A stretch of DNA of 64,000 nt, from contig NZ_MRCS01000015.1 of assembly GCF_002303925.1 (NCBI RefSeq), positions 53,423 to 117,422 of the forward strand. The letters run 5' to 3'. The DNA comes from Pseudomonas sp. ACN8. Its GTDB lineage: Bacteria > Pseudomonadota > Gammaproteobacteria > Pseudomonadales > Pseudomonadaceae. Within the stretch, counting starts at the first letter, position 1, and the number at the start of each line of letters is the position of its first letter. Shown piece after piece: positions 33,933 to 43,487 of this stretch. A program made the position numbers and the translations under genes. A model generated the notes under the pieces. The model was not told where the DNA came from. It searched no databases and saw nothing but the letters and a program-made list of their open reading frames with translations.

Positions 33933-34796
33933 ATGAAAAAGTTTTTCAGCCTGTTCGCGACCTTGCTGGTGCTGGCCCTCGCGCTGTGGATCGGCCGCTC
34001 CTTATGGGAGCACTACATGAACACACCCTGGACCCGCGACGGCCGCGTGCGGGCCGACATCATCAACGTCGCCGCCGACGTCACCGGTGAAGTGGTGGAC
34101 GTGCCGGTACGCGACAACCAGCTGGTGAAGAAGGGCGATTTGCTGATGCAGATCGACCCTGAGCACTACCGTCTCGCGGTGAAACAGGCACAGAGTCTGG
34201 TGGCATCGCGCAAGGCGACCTGGGAGATGCGCAAGGTCAACGCCCATCGTCGCGCCGATATGGACAACCTGGTGATCTCCCGGGAAAACCGTGACGACGC
34301 CAGCAACCTCGCCGATTCGGCCCTGGCCGATTACCAGCAGGCCCAGGCGCAACTGGAGGCCGCCGAACTCAATCTCAAACGCACTGAAGTGCGCGCGGCG
34401 GTGGACGGCTACGTCACCAACCTCAACGTACATCGCGGCGACTACGCACGCATCGGCGAGGCGAAAATGGCCGTGGTCGACATGAACTCGTTCTGGGTCT
34501 ACGGCTTCTTCGAAGAAACCAAGCTGCCCCATGTGCGCGTGGGTGATAAGGCCGACATGCAATTGATGAGCGGCGAAGTGCTCAAGGGGCACGTGGAAAG
34601 CATCTCGCGCGGTATCTACGACCGCGACAACCCGGAGAGCCGTGAACTGATCGCCGATGTGAACCCGACGTTTAACTGGGTGCGTTTGGCACAGCGGGTG
34701 CCGGTGCGGATTCACATCGATGAGGTGCCGGAGGGTGTGCTGTTGGCGGCGGGGATTACGTGTACGGTGGTGGTCAAGCAAGGTGATGGTGCATAA
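33933..34796 (+). CDS. HlyD-family efflux adaptor, AaeA-like
   Basis: 287 residues with an N-terminal membrane anchor (about 5-22: FSLFATLLVLALALWIGRS), lipoyl half motifs (VADVTGEVVDVPVRDNQLVKKGDLLMQID and EVRAAVDGYVTNLNVHRGDY), and a short helical hairpin. It bridges the FUSC pump to the outer-membrane channel. Last gene of the operon; a REPIN follows. Confidence 0.9.
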   Translation: MKKFFSLFATLLVLALALWIGRSLWEHYMNTPWTRDGRVRADIINVAADVTGEVVDVPVRDNQLVKKGDLLMQIDPEHYRLAVKQAQSLVASRKATWEMRKVNAHRRADMDNLVISRENRDDASNLADSALADYQQAQAQLEAAELNLKRTEVRAAVDGYVTNLNVHRGDYARIGEAKMAVVDMNSFWVYGFFEETKLPHVRVGDKADMQLMSGEVLKGHVESISRGIYDRDNPESRELIADVNPTFNWVRLAQRVPVRIHIDEVPEGVLLAAGITCTVVVKQGDGA

Positions 34797-34807
34797 CCCA
34801 TTCCCCT

Positions 34808-34905
34808 GTAGGAGCGAGCCTGCTCGCGATGAACCAGAGCGCGCCGCGTGTATTCAGAATGCACGCGTTATCGTTGACGTCCATCGCGAGCAGGCTCGCT
34901 CCTAC
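34808..34905. repeat. REPIN
   Basis: GTAGGAGCGAGCCTGCTCGC at 34808 with inverted partner ending CTCCTAC at 34905. It lies between two convergent genes and may serve as the 3' hairpin of both transcripts. Confidence 0.92.
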
Positions 34906-34923
34906 AGTTGATCGTCGTCGTGT

Positions 34924-35313
34924 TCAGCAGAAGGTCTCTTGCAGATGCCGCCAAAGAATTCTGCCTTCCACCTTCTCGAACACCACAGTCGAGCGCCGAT
35001 CCGAGTGCAGCCCGGTTGCATCGGTCTGTTGCTCGCGGTAACTCACGGTCGCGCCGCCGTCGTGCAGCGCAATGCCGCGTAACTCGCTCAGCTCGATGCG
35101 AAACCCGAGCTTCTTGCCGCCCGCCAGCGTGAACAATTCGCTCAGCGCGTCAAAATCCAGCACCCGACCGAGCGGCGAGACCATGGAGAACTGCGGCGAA
35201 AAGCGCATTAGCAGTTTTTCGAGTTCGGATGCGTCGCGCTCTTCGGCCAGCCATTGTTCGATGGCCACGTGGGCCTGGATCACTTCGTCGAAGTACTCGG
35301 TGTAGTCGGTCAT
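34924..35313 (-). CDS. SnoaL/DUF4440-like protein of unknown function
   Basis: 129 residues with the length and alternating helix-strand layout of a cone-shaped NTF2/SnoaL fold (N-terminal helices DEVIQAHVAIEQWLAEE, later strands STVVFEKVEGRILWRHLQETF). No signal peptide. The start at 35313 is chosen because AGGAA lies 8 bases upstream; an ATG three codons earlier overlaps that site. Substrate and role unknown; small solitary gene flanked by REPINs on both sides. Confidence 0.7.
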   Translation of the reverse strand: MTDYTEYFDEVIQAHVAIEQWLAEERDASELEKLLMRFSPQFSMVSPLGRVLDFDALSELFTLAGGKKLGFRIELSELRGIALHDGGATVSYREQQTDATGLHSDRRSTVVFEKVEGRILWRHLQETFC

Positions 35314-35354
35314 GGAAGTCATTCCTGAAAATTTGCAGTGTCTGTTCTGGCGCC

Positions 35355-35418
35355 ATCGCGAGCAGGCTCGCTCCTACAGGGAAACGCATTTCAATGTAGG
35401 AGTGAGCCTGCTCGCGAT
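35355..35418. repeat. REPIN, inverse topology
   Basis: Here the pair is turned inside out: ATCGCGAGCAGGCTCGCTCCTAC (35355) comes first, then GTAGGAGTGAGCCTGCTCGCGAT (to 35418). Confidence 0.9.
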
Positions 35419-35448
35419 GGGCCGGGGTCGCGCTCGACCGAATCGGTC

Positions 35449-36273
35449 TCAGAGCTGCCCACGCAACCCGAACCGCTTCATCAGCCCGGATTCGAGCAGC
35501 CCCTTGGGCAACAACCCGGCGAGCAGCGGCAACGCACGACTGCCATTGCCCAGGCGAATCAGTCGCGGTGGCTTGTCCTGCTGCACGGCCTTGAGCAAGC
35601 CGGCGGCGAATTCATTGGCCGGGGTCGGGTTGTCCTGAGAGGCTTTGGCCCGGGCGCGTATACCTTCGCGCAGCGGAAACCATGGGGATTGTTCGCTGAT
35701 CAGTTGCTCGGCTTCGTGCCCGGCATTCCTGGCGAAGCTGGAAGCGATGGCCCCCGGCTGGACTTCCATGACCCGCACGCCAAACGGCGCCAGTTCCATG
35801 CGCAAGGCATCGCTCAAGGCATGCACGGCGGCTTTCGAGGCGCAGTAGGCACCGGCGAATGGTGTGACCAACACCCCGGAAACGCTACCGATATTCACGA
35901 CCAGTCCTTTGGTCCGACGCAGCACGGGAAACATTGCGCGAGTGACGCCGACGATGGCGAACACATTGGTTTCGAACTGGCGTTGCATGGCCGGCACGCC
36001 GCCATCGAGCAGCGGTCCCATGGCGCCATAACCGGCGTTGTTGATCAGCACGTCGAGACCACCACGCTCCTGGTTGATGCGGTCGCTCAACTGCTCAAGG
36101 GCAACACCGTCGTTTACGTCAAGTTGCACGGCGGTAAATCCGGCAGCACTCAGCATGGCGACATCTTCAGCCTTGCGCGCACTGGCCCAGACTTCATAGC
36201 CGGCGACCTTGAATGCGTCGGCAAGGGCACGGCCAATGCCGCTGGAGCAACCGGTAATCAACGCAACGGGCAT
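35449..36273 (-). CDS. Short-chain dehydrogenase/reductase
   Basis: 274 residues of a classical SDR: NAD(P)-binding ITGCSSGIGRALADAF at 6-21, NNAGYGAMGP, catalytic Ser in IGSVSGVLV and the YxxxK pair YCASK. The substrate is not predictable. The start at 36273 has AAGGAATG upstream, so an extension of 6 codons is rejected. A gene for a small membrane protein precedes it on the same strand with a gap of about 33 bases, so they may be co-transcribed. Confidence 0.88.
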   Translation of the reverse strand: MPVALITGCSSGIGRALADAFKVAGYEVWASARKAEDVAMLSAAGFTAVQLDVNDGVALEQLSDRINQERGGLDVLINNAGYGAMGPLLDGGVPAMQRQFETNVFAIVGVTRAMFPVLRRTKGLVVNIGSVSGVLVTPFAGAYCASKAAVHALSDALRMELAPFGVRVMEVQPGAIASSFARNAGHEAEQLISEQSPWFPLREGIRARAKASQDNPTPANEFAAGLLKAVQQDKPPRLIRLGNGSRALPLLAGLLPKGLLESGLMKRFGLRGQL

Positions 36274-36306
36274 GGCGCATTCCTTGTGCAAAAAATGGGG
36301 GAGGGG

Positions 36307-36771
36307 TCAGTCGGAAAAACTACCCTGCAATCGCTCGGCGCGAAACTCCAGGGTTTCCGGACGGTAGCCGGGGCGCAGTGGTGGCATCGGCAAGCAATCT
36401 TCCCAGTTGCCACCGGCCTGCAGTTCCCCGGGGCCACGATAGCGCGGGGCGGTGTATTGATTGTCGGCCAGGTTCACCGTATCGCCCGGTGCATAAGCCG
36501 TGACCCGCCAGCGCAACTCAGTGAGCGGCACGTCATTGCCGTTGTTCAGGGTCAATTGCAACGGGCGGTCGGCGGGGCATTGTTGAGGCGCGTAACTGAT
36601 GCGCAACTCCAGGCGTTGCAGTTGCTTGAGCTCGCGGTGGTCCATCCAGATGACCCAGGTGGCGACGATGCCCAGCCCCACGGCGGCGGCCACGGATACG
36701 GGCAAGGCCTTGGCCGGATAGCGCAGCAACAGGACCAGCCAGGTGATGACCAGCAGGACGCCGATGAACAT
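36307..36771 (-). CDS. Small membrane protein of unknown function
   Basis: 154 residues with two N-terminal membrane segments (about 2-17 and 24-44) and a soluble C-terminal domain of about 110 residues containing two cysteines, probably a beta-sandwich facing the periplasm (LQLTLNNGNDVPLTELRWRV). I do not recognise a characterised homologue. It lies immediately upstream of the SDR gene on the same strand. Confidence 0.7.
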   Translation of the reverse strand: MFIGVLLVITWLVLLLRYPAKALPVSVAAAVGLGIVATWVIWMDHRELKQLQRLELRISYAPQQCPADRPLQLTLNNGNDVPLTELRWRVTAYAPGDTVNLADNQYTAPRYRGPGELQAGGNWEDCLPMPPLRPGYRPETLEFRAERLQGSFSD

Positions 36772-36864
36772 GACGTGAAATCTCGGGAGTAGAGAGGGTC
36801 ATCCTACCTAAGCGTAGGTGGGGTTGGCGATGGGGGAGATTTTTGTGGAGCCTGTGATGGCCTC

Positions 36865-36946
36865 ATCGCGAGCAGGCTCGCTCCCACATTTGATTGCGTT
36901 TCTCCAGGTAGAACTCGGTCAACTGTAGGAGCGAGCCTGCTCGCGA
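36865..36946. repeat. REPIN, inverse topology
   Basis: ATCGCGAGCAGGCTCGCTCCCAC at 36865 followed by GTAGGAGCGAGCCTGCTCGCGA ending 36946. It lies between the alginate operon terminator and the small membrane protein gene. Confidence 0.9.
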
Positions 36947-36977
36947 AGGGGCCAGCCAAGGCACTAAAAAACTCAGT

Positions 36978-37036
36978 GCAAAAAAATCCCCCGGCCAACC
37001 CGCTGCGGATAGGGAACGCAGCGAGTTGAGCGGGGG
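36978..37036 (-). terminator. Rho-independent terminator of the alginate operon
   Basis: On the minus strand a 20-pair stem, CCCCCGCTCAACTCGCTGCG against CGCAGCGGGTTGGCCGGGGG (one mismatch, two G-U), is followed by a T-run. It starts 18 bases after the algA stop codon. Confidence 0.93.
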
Positions 37037-37053
37037 CTTAAGTTTACAGATGC

Positions 37054-38505
37054 TTACTGCGCGATGGTTTTCACCGACACGCCACGCTCAACCGGCGTCG
37101 AGCGCCCGTAGATATCTTCAAACCGCTCGATATCGTCTTCGCCCAGGTAGCTGCCCGATTGAACTTCGATGATCTCCAACGGAATCTTGCCGGGGTTGCG
37201 CAAACGGTGAACCGAAGCGATCGGAATGTAGGTCGACTGGTTCTCGGTCAGCAGGAACACGTTCTCGTCACAGGTCACCTCGGCGGTGCCGCTGACCACG
37301 ATCCAGTGCTCGGCGCGGTGGTGGTGCATCTGCAGCGACAGGCAAGCGCCCGGCTTGACCGAGATGTGCTTGACCTGGAAACGACCGCCCATGTCCACCG
37401 AGTCGTAGGAGCCCCACGGACGGTAGACCTCGCAGTGGTTCTGGGTTTCAGTGCGGCCCTGTTCGTTGAGGGTATTGACCATCTGCTTCACGCCTTGGAC
37501 CTTGTCCTTGTGGGCGATCATCATGGCGTCCTTGGTTTCGACCACGACGATGTTTTCCAGGCCGATCACCGACACCAGTTTGCCGTTGCCGTGGATCATG
37601 CAGTTTTTGCTGTCCTGGATCACCACGTCGCCTTTGGTGACGTTGCCGTTGGCGTCCTTTTCATTGACCTCCCACAGCGACGACCAGCAGCCGACATCGC
37701 TCCAGCCAGCGGTCAGCGGCACGACGCAGGCGCGTTGGGTTTTTTCCATCACCGAGTAGTCGATGGAATTGTCCGGGCAGCAGGCGAAGGTGGCTTCGTC
37801 GAAGGTGATGGTGTCGGCATCCTGATGGCTGCGTTCCAGGGTCAGCAGGCAGGTGTCGTAGATGTCCGGATCGTGCTTTTTCAACTCTTCGAGGAAGCGG
37901 CTGGCGCGGAACAGGAACATGCCGCTGTTCCAGAAGTAACCGCCGGACTGGACGAACTCGGTGGCGCGCTTCACGTCGGGTTTTTCGACGAAGTGCGAGA
38001 CGCGGCTGACGCCTTCAGGCAGCAGCGAGTCGTTGGTCGACTTGATGTAGCCATAACCGGTTTCCGGCTTGGTGGCCGGCACACCGAACAGCACCATTTC
38101 ACCGTTTTCGGCGGCAACAGTGGCCAGGGCCAGGGCGCGTTGCAGGGCTTTCTGGTCTTCCAGTACGTGGTCGGCCGGCAGCACCAGCATCAGCTCGTCG
38201 CGACCTTCATTGACCAGCATCATCGCGGTCAGGGCCACGGCCGGCGCAGTGTTGCGACCGAACGGCTCCATCAGGATGCGCTGGGATTCCAGTTTGCGCG
38301 CTGCCAATTGCTCGTTGACGATGAAGCGGTGGTCCTTGTTGCAGACCACGATCGGCGTGTCCATGCCTTCGAACACCAGGCGTTCCAGGGTTTGCTGGAA
38401 CAGGGTGTGTTCGCCCGTCAGGGCCAGGAACTGCTTAGGGAATTGTTTGCGGGAAAGCGGCCAAAGACGTGAGCCACTACCACCTGACAAGATCACCGGA
38501 ATCAT
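37054..38505 (-). CDS. algA: Bifunctional phosphomannose isomerase / GDP-mannose pyrophosphorylase
   Basis: Supplies GDP-mannose for alginate: the PMI activity converts fructose-6-phosphate to mannose-6-phosphate, and the GMP activity makes GDP-mannose. From the ATG at 38505 (AAGGAGT upstream) it has 483 residues. The nucleotidyltransferase signature GGSGSRLWPLSRKQFPKQFL lies at 8-27, FVEKP near 175, and the C-terminal cupin isomerase contains the metal-binding QMHHHRAEHW. Last gene of the operon, separated from algF by a REPIN. Confidence 0.97.
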   Translation of the reverse strand: MIPVILSGGSGSRLWPLSRKQFPKQFLALTGEHTLFQQTLERLVFEGMDTPIVVCNKDHRFIVNEQLAARKLESQRILMEPFGRNTAPAVALTAMMLVNEGRDELMLVLPADHVLEDQKALQRALALATVAAENGEMVLFGVPATKPETGYGYIKSTNDSLLPEGVSRVSHFVEKPDVKRATEFVQSGGYFWNSGMFLFRASRFLEELKKHDPDIYDTCLLTLERSHQDADTITFDEATFACCPDNSIDYSVMEKTQRACVVPLTAGWSDVGCWSSLWEVNEKDANGNVTKGDVVIQDSKNCMIHGNGKLVSVIGLENIVVVETKDAMMIAHKDKVQGVKQMVNTLNEQGRTETQNHCEVYRPWGSYDSVDMGGRFQVKHISVKPGACLSLQMHHHRAEHWIVVSGTAEVTCDENVFLLTENQSTYIPIASVHRLRNPGKIPLEIIEVQSGSYLGEDDIERFEDIYGRSTPVERGVSVKTIAQ

Positions 38506-38592
38506 GTTGTTACTCCTTGAATATCGATTGGTTAGAGCCACGAAAGTTCTGTCGTTTCACTCTTGTTTTTGTCTCGTGTCCGGCTGGCCTTT

Positions 38593-38690
38593 GTAGGAGC
38601 GAGCTTGCTCGCGATGGACGTCAACGAAAACGCGTTCTGTCTGGCTAAACGCGTTGCCCTGACGTTTTTCGCGAGCAGGCTCGCTCCTAC
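38593..38690. repeat. REPIN between algF and algA
   Basis: GTAGGAGCGAGCTTGCTCGCGAT at 38593 and inverted partner ending CTCCTAC at 38690. It lies inside the alginate operon. Confidence 0.92.
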
Positions 38691-38721
38691 AGGGGGGGCA
38701 TGCGCCAGTCCGGATAATTTG

Positions 38722-39378
38722 TTAGCGCGTCGACACCGGGCGTTTCACCCAGACCGGCGACAGGCTGCTGCCGCTGCCGGTGACGTACAGCACCGCGGCT
38801 TCACCGCGTTCCAGGGCGACCGGTTTCACGTCGCCGACTTTGGTGGTGCCGTCGTACAAGGCCAGGCTGACCTTCACCGGGTTGATTTCACGCTCGCCGC
38901 GACCCTTGGGCGCAACGTTCGGAACCACGTCGGTCTTGCCGTCGGCGGTCTTCAGGGTCAGCGCCTTGTCGCTGAGGTTTTGCACACGTACCAGGGACTT
39001 CTGTTTGTTCTTGAACGGCGGCTCTTCGATCAGTTGCGGTGCGCCGCTGGCGTTGTTGACCAGGGTGTAATAGTGGTCGCCGGCCAGTTTCACCGGCAGG
39101 TTCTGGCTACCGACCTTGGCGCTGTAGTCGCCGCCCGGCATGAAGCTGAAGTCAGTGCTCGACAGTGGCGCGACGTCGCTCAGGTTGGTGCTGCCGACGG
39201 TGGCGCTGACTTCGGCGTTGCTGGCGTTGTAGATGCGCACGAAGGTCGAGCCTTTCGGCGCGACCGGGCCGTACAGGGCGGCGTCGCCAGCGGCGAAAGC
39301 CTGTACCGACAGCACGCTGAGGCCGGCAACCAGGGCAAAGCTTTTAGCGAGACGACGAGGAGTTGTAGTGAAAGTCAT
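38722..39378 (-). CDS. algF: Alginate O-acetylation protein AlgF
   Basis: Periplasmic protein of 218 residues with a signal peptide (cleavage near VQAFAAGD). It works with AlgI and AlgJ to acetylate mannuronate residues of the polymer; its exact role is not settled. The mature part is mostly beta strand. GAGAGG lies before the ATG. It follows algJ by 14 bases. Confidence 0.95.
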   Translation of the reverse strand: MTFTTTPRRLAKSFALVAGLSVLSVQAFAAGDAALYGPVAPKGSTFVRIYNASNAEVSATVGSTNLSDVAPLSSTDFSFMPGGDYSAKVGSQNLPVKLAGDHYYTLVNNASGAPQLIEEPPFKNKQKSLVRVQNLSDKALTLKTADGKTDVVPNVAPKGRGEREINPVKVSLALYDGTTKVGDVKPVALERGEAAVLYVTGSGSSLSPVWVKRPVSTR

Positions 39379-39392
39379 GGTGTACCTCTCTT

Positions 39393-40568
39393 TCAGTTTT
39401 GCGCCCGGTCGGGCGTCTCGGATTTAGTGTTTGCAGCTACGTTTTGTTGGCGGGCGCCGGCTTGTTTAAGCTCTGCGACCCACTGCGGGTCGGCGTCGCC
39501 GATTTCGTTATTCACAGGCAGATATCGTTCAGGGAACTCCCAGATCAGCACCTGTGGCGGGCTGTTCTTGAAGGCATCGCTCTTGAGGTAGCTGAGCATC
39601 GGCAGAATCGGGCCGTGACCGTCTTCGGCGTAATTGACCACGTCGCTGTTCAGTGCTTGCTTGAGCGCACCCACAAAATTCCAGCTGGGGTTGGCGCTGT
39701 AGCTGGTACCGATCAGGGCCACCGGCACTTCGTTGTTGGCGAACAGCGCGTCGTCGCCGGCGGGCTGATCTTGCGCCGCGACCGTATTGCGCTTTTGCAA
39801 TTGCTCCTGCTTAGGCATCAGGTTTTCGAACAGCGGGTCCAGTGGCAGGAACAGACGCAGGTCGCCCTTGTGGGTGATGGTCTCCGCCGGTTCAGTGACG
39901 AAGCGCTGCGGTTCGCCGCTCAGCGGGTACTTGTCGGCAATGGTCCTGGCCAGACGGTTGGCGGCGATCTCGGCGCCTTGCGGCGTCCAGTGGGTGTCGG
40001 TGCGCAGGAACACTTGCTGGCCATCCTGCTTGGCCTGTTGCAGCGGGCCGAGCAGGTCAGGGGCCGGAATCCGGGCGGCGGCCAGGCGCTGGTGGAAGTC
40101 CTTGTAGAGGTTGGCGTGGATGCTCGCCGGTTTCACTTCACCCAGGTGTTCCGGGTACAGGCGCACCTTGGCCGGCACCACCGCCATCACCAGTTGCACG
40201 CCTTTGGCTTTCAGCGTTTGGCGCACGCCTTCGACCAGCGCGTAGTTGCCTTGCAGGTTCAGCTCTTCGTTGACCACCGGGTGGAATTCTTCATCGCTGT
40301 ACAACCACTGGTCGCGACCGAGCACCACGCCCGGACGACCTTCGTTGAACAGTTTGAAATCCAGCGCGGCCCAGAGGTTGGTGCCCAGGCGCTTGATCGG
40401 GAACTCGTCGTCGTAGTGCGTTTCCACAGCCTTGGTCCAGCGACCGTTGAGCACTGTCGCATCGGCGTTGGTGCTGAAGCCGAAGAAGCTGCGCACCGAC
40501 CACAGACCGAGCACCAGCAGGGTCACCAGGAACAGCGCGATGTAGAAGATGCGTAATGAGCGGGTCAT
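39393..40568 (-). CDS. algJ: Alginate O-acetyltransferase AlgJ
   Basis: Membrane-anchored periplasmic SGNH-type acetyltransferase-like protein of 391 residues. An N-terminal membrane segment (about 8-26) is followed by the AlgX/AlgJ catalytic domain. The Asp-x-His pair is in RTDTHWTPQGAE and the serine motif in GTSYSANPSWNF. It passes acetyl groups from AlgI towards the polymer. It starts 11 bases after the algI stop. Confidence 0.95.
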   Translation of the reverse strand: MTRSLRIFYIALFLVTLLVLGLWSVRSFFGFSTNADATVLNGRWTKAVETHYDDEFPIKRLGTNLWAALDFKLFNEGRPGVVLGRDQWLYSDEEFHPVVNEELNLQGNYALVEGVRQTLKAKGVQLVMAVVPAKVRLYPEHLGEVKPASIHANLYKDFHQRLAAARIPAPDLLGPLQQAKQDGQQVFLRTDTHWTPQGAEIAANRLARTIADKYPLSGEPQRFVTEPAETITHKGDLRLFLPLDPLFENLMPKQEQLQKRNTVAAQDQPAGDDALFANNEVPVALIGTSYSANPSWNFVGALKQALNSDVVNYAEDGHGPILPMLSYLKSDAFKNSPPQVLIWEFPERYLPVNNEIGDADPQWVAELKQAGARQQNVAANTKSETPDRAQN

Positions 40569-40579
40569 GGTCAGATCCC

Positions 40580-42145
40580 TCAGAACTGGAAGTAAAGGAA
40601 CGGCGAGAAGCTTTGCGCCGAGAGTTTGAGAATCGAGGCAATGAACAGCAGCAGCACCAGGGCGCGCATCACATAGCGCGACCAGTCAGCGGTCCAGTAG
40701 GCCGGCTGCACCTGGGCTTCAACGCCGACGGTGTAGCCAGGCTGATGGATGCTCGCCGGGTTATCCCCAGGCACGGCCTTGATCGTTCCCGGTGTTGCAG
40801 CGGCCGGGCCGTCGGCGTCGACGTTCACGACTGGCTTGGTCTTGACCGGAGGCTGATTGGTGTAGAAATCCCGCAAGCCGAAGAACGCCAGGGTCACGTA
40901 GGCCACGATCAGCGTTGCTACTTGCAGACCGGTGAGGCTGGCCTGGTTGAGTTCCGACAGCGACCAGTCGCCGAAGCTGAACATCGCGCCATACATGCGC
41001 CCGGCAACGTGCAGGTTTTCCGCGCGGAAGATCACCCAGCCCATCACCACCAGCAGGAAGGTCAGTGCCCAGCGGATCGGATTGAAGCTGCGTGGCGAGG
41101 TGTTCAGGCCGATGGCTTTCTCGATCGCCAGCCACATGCCGTGCCACGCACCCCAGACGATGTAGGTGATGTTCGCGCCGTGCCACAGACCACCAAGCAA
41201 CATGGTCAGGAACAGGTTGCGATAGGTCATCAGCGTGCCCTTACGGTTACCGCCGAGGGTGATGTACAGATAGTCACGCAGCCAGGTCGACAGGCTGATG
41301 TGCCAGCGCCGCCAGAACTCGGTGATCGACTGGCTGACATACGGCTGCTTGAAGTTTTCCATGAAGCGGAAACCCATCATCAGGCCCAGGCCGATGGCCA
41401 TGTCGCTGTAACCGGAGAAGTCGAAATACAACTGCGCGGTGTACGCCAGGGCGCCGAGCCAGGCATCGCCCGTGGTCGGGTTTTGCAGGGCGAAGCAATG
41501 GTCGGCCACCACCGCCAGGGTATCGGCGATGAAGACTTTCTTGATGAAACCCTGCATGAACCGCGTGCAGCCCTCGGAGAACTTGTCGAGGGTGTGGGTG
41601 CGGTTGTTGAACTGATCGGCCAGGTCGCGGAAACGCAATACGGGGCCGGCGATCAAGTGTGGGAAGATCGCCACGAACGCCGCGAAGTCGATCAGGTTGC
41701 GGGTCGCCGGAGTGTCGCCACGGTAGACGTCGATGATGTAGCTGATGGACTCGAAGATGTAGAACGAGATCCCGATCGGCAGCAGCACGTGAGTCAGGAT
41801 GAACGGCGAAAGACCCACCGACGTCATCATCGCGTTGATGCTGTCGACGCCGAAGTTGGCGTACTTGAAGTAGCCGAGGATGCACAGGTCGACGGCCACG
41901 CCGAGCAGCAGCCAGCGCTGTGCCGGTTTGGTCCTGACCCCGGCGGCCCCGACTTTCAGGCCGATCCAGTAGTTCCACAGCGTGACGCCGGCGAACAGTG
42001 CGAGGAAGTCCACACGCCACCAGGCGTAGAACACGTAACTGGCAATCAGCAGCAGCAGATTGCGATAGCGTTGCCCGCTCAGGTAGTACAAGCCGAGGAA
42101 GATCGGCAAGAACAAAAACAGGAACACGTTGGATGAAAAAACCAT
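40580..42145 (-). CDS. algI: Alginate O-acetylation MBOAT protein AlgI
   Basis: Polytopic membrane-bound O-acyltransferase of 521 residues that moves acetyl groups across the inner membrane. The MBOAT histidine lies in LWHGANITYIVWGAWHG, and about ten or more membrane segments are visible. The start at 42145 (MVFSSNVFLFLFLPIF) has AAGGAGA upstream; an in-frame extension of 48 codons runs into the adjoining REPIN and is not used. Confidence 0.96.
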   Translation of the reverse strand: MVFSSNVFLFLFLPIFLGLYYLSGQRYRNLLLLIASYVFYAWWRVDFLALFAGVTLWNYWIGLKVGAAGVRTKPAQRWLLLGVAVDLCILGYFKYANFGVDSINAMMTSVGLSPFILTHVLLPIGISFYIFESISYIIDVYRGDTPATRNLIDFAAFVAIFPHLIAGPVLRFRDLADQFNNRTHTLDKFSEGCTRFMQGFIKKVFIADTLAVVADHCFALQNPTTGDAWLGALAYTAQLYFDFSGYSDMAIGLGLMMGFRFMENFKQPYVSQSITEFWRRWHISLSTWLRDYLYITLGGNRKGTLMTYRNLFLTMLLGGLWHGANITYIVWGAWHGMWLAIEKAIGLNTSPRSFNPIRWALTFLLVVMGWVIFRAENLHVAGRMYGAMFSFGDWSLSELNQASLTGLQVATLIVAYVTLAFFGLRDFYTNQPPVKTKPVVNVDADGPAAATPGTIKAVPGDNPASIHQPGYTVGVEAQVQPAYWTADWSRYVMRALVLLLFIASILKLSAQSFSPFLYFQF

Positions 42146-42253
42146 CCCGGTCTCTCCTTGTTTGAACCAACAGTCAAGGGCCAACGGCCCCCCCAAACCC
42201 CCCACGGAAATCCGGGGGGCTAACTCACAAATCTCAAACTCGACACTGAACCT

Positions 42254-42340
42254 GTAGGAGTGAGCCTGCTCGCGATTGCGGTCTGACATTCAACGTTGAT
42301 GTCGACTGATACACCGCTTCGCGAGCAGGCTCGCTCCTAC
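42254..42340. repeat. REPIN between algL and algI
   Basis: GTAGGAGTGAGCCTGCTCGCGAT at 42254 and inverted partner ending CTCCTAC at 42340, in the 212-base algL-algI gap of the alginate operon. Confidence 0.92.
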
Positions 42341-42357
42341 AGGGATCTGTGTTTGTC

Positions 42358-43479
42358 CTAGGAACCCTTGCCCTTTTCATTGGCCGGGTCGTAGACCTTG
42401 GTCAGGTCACCGCCGAGGCGGAAGTTCTTGAACGGTTGCATCTTGTGCTTCTTCTCCAGCACGTCCGGCGTACAGACGTAGAGCGAGCAGAACGGTTCGA
42501 GCCAGGCGAATTTCATGTCCTCTTTCAGGTCGGTCATGTCCTGTTCCTTGCCGTTCTTTTCCTCGAACTCATCCGGGTCTTTCACCCCGGCCAGTACCCG
42601 GTCACCCAGGCGTTTGAGTGCGCCATTGTTTTCCTGGCGCAAGTCCACGCCGTTGACCTGGGCGAAACTGGCGATCATCGCCAGTGGCGGCAGGGCGTAG
42701 TTGTGGTAGGCCAGGGCCCGTTGCTGACGCTTGAGTTCGTTGGGCAGGTAGCCATCGGCGTCGATCTGGTTGGCGCCGACCTTGTATTCCTTCACGGCCC
42801 AGTCGAACAGGTCGCGACGGTTGGTGGCGACGGAAGTGGCCATCACCGACCAGGCGGCCCAGTACGAATGGTTGTTGGTCTGCTCGAGCGGCAGGTTGTC
42901 CCAGTCGCTGACCACCTGGTCGGCCATCTTGCTGAACCAGGCTTCGATCAACCGGGCTTCCTGTTGATGGGTGGCCAGCGGGTGAGAGTCGGAAAACTTC
43001 AGGCGGATATACGCCGAAGCCATGCTGCCCAGCGCCCATTTGCGCATCGACTTGCCGGTGTGGTTGAAGTCCTTGGACATCAAGGCATCGGCCTGGGCCC
43101 AGGTCGTCAGCCAGTTCAACGTGCATTCCAGCTGTTCCGGGCGACCGTCACGCATGAACTGCATCACGCGCTTGCTGGTGCCGCGCTCGATCCTGGTGAT
43201 GTCGGCAGTGCTTTCGCGGAAGGCTTTTTCCGACTGCTTGTTCAGGGTCGCGCGGGCTTTGTCCGAACCTTCGTACTTGCTGCGAAATTGCAACGAGCCG
43301 GTGTACGGCGTCGGCATCGCATCGCAGCCTTCGCTCTTGTCGCCCGTCTTGAATTTATCCACAGGCGCAAAATAGCCCTGGGGTGGACGCAGTGGCGCAG
43401 CCGCTTGCGTGGCCCCGGCGAACATCGCCAGGCTCAAGAGCGTCGGTGCCAACAGTGTTGAAAATTTCGGATTGCGCAT
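42358..43479 (-). CDS. algL: Alginate lyase AlgL
   Basis: Periplasmic poly-mannuronate lyase that clears mislocalised alginate during secretion. It has 373 residues with a signal peptide ([20 protein letters not shown], cleavage near T-Q-A) and the PL5 motifs [12 protein letters not shown] and [10 protein letters not shown] prefer the ATG at 43479, which has ATGAGGTC 7 bases upstream; an ATG at 43491 overlaps the algX stop and would add 4 residues. Confidence 0.95.
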   Translation of the reverse strand: MRNPKFSTLLAPTLLSLAMFAGATQAAAPLRPPQGYFAPVDKFKTGDKSEGCDAMPTPYTGSLQFRSKYEGSDKARATLNKQSEKAFRESTADITRIERGTSKRVMQFMRDGRPEQLECTLNWLTTWAQADALMSKDFNHTGKSMRKWALGSMASAYIRLKFSDSHPLATHQQEARLIEAWFSKMADQVVSDWDNLPLEQTNNHSYWAAWSVMATSVATNRRDLFDWAVKEYKVGANQIDADGYLPNELKRQQRALAYHNYALPPLAMIASFAQVNGVDLRQENNGALKRLGDRVLAGVKDPDEFEEKNGKEQDMTDLKEDMKFAWLEPFCSLYVCTPDVLEKKHKMQPFKNFRLGGDLTKVYDPANEKGKGS

Positions 43480-43487
43480 GGCGGACC

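Noticed and set aside
42146..42289. Longer N terminus for AlgI
   Set aside because: The extension is translated REPIN and spacer. The ATG at 42145 has a clear AAGGAGA site and gives the family N terminus.
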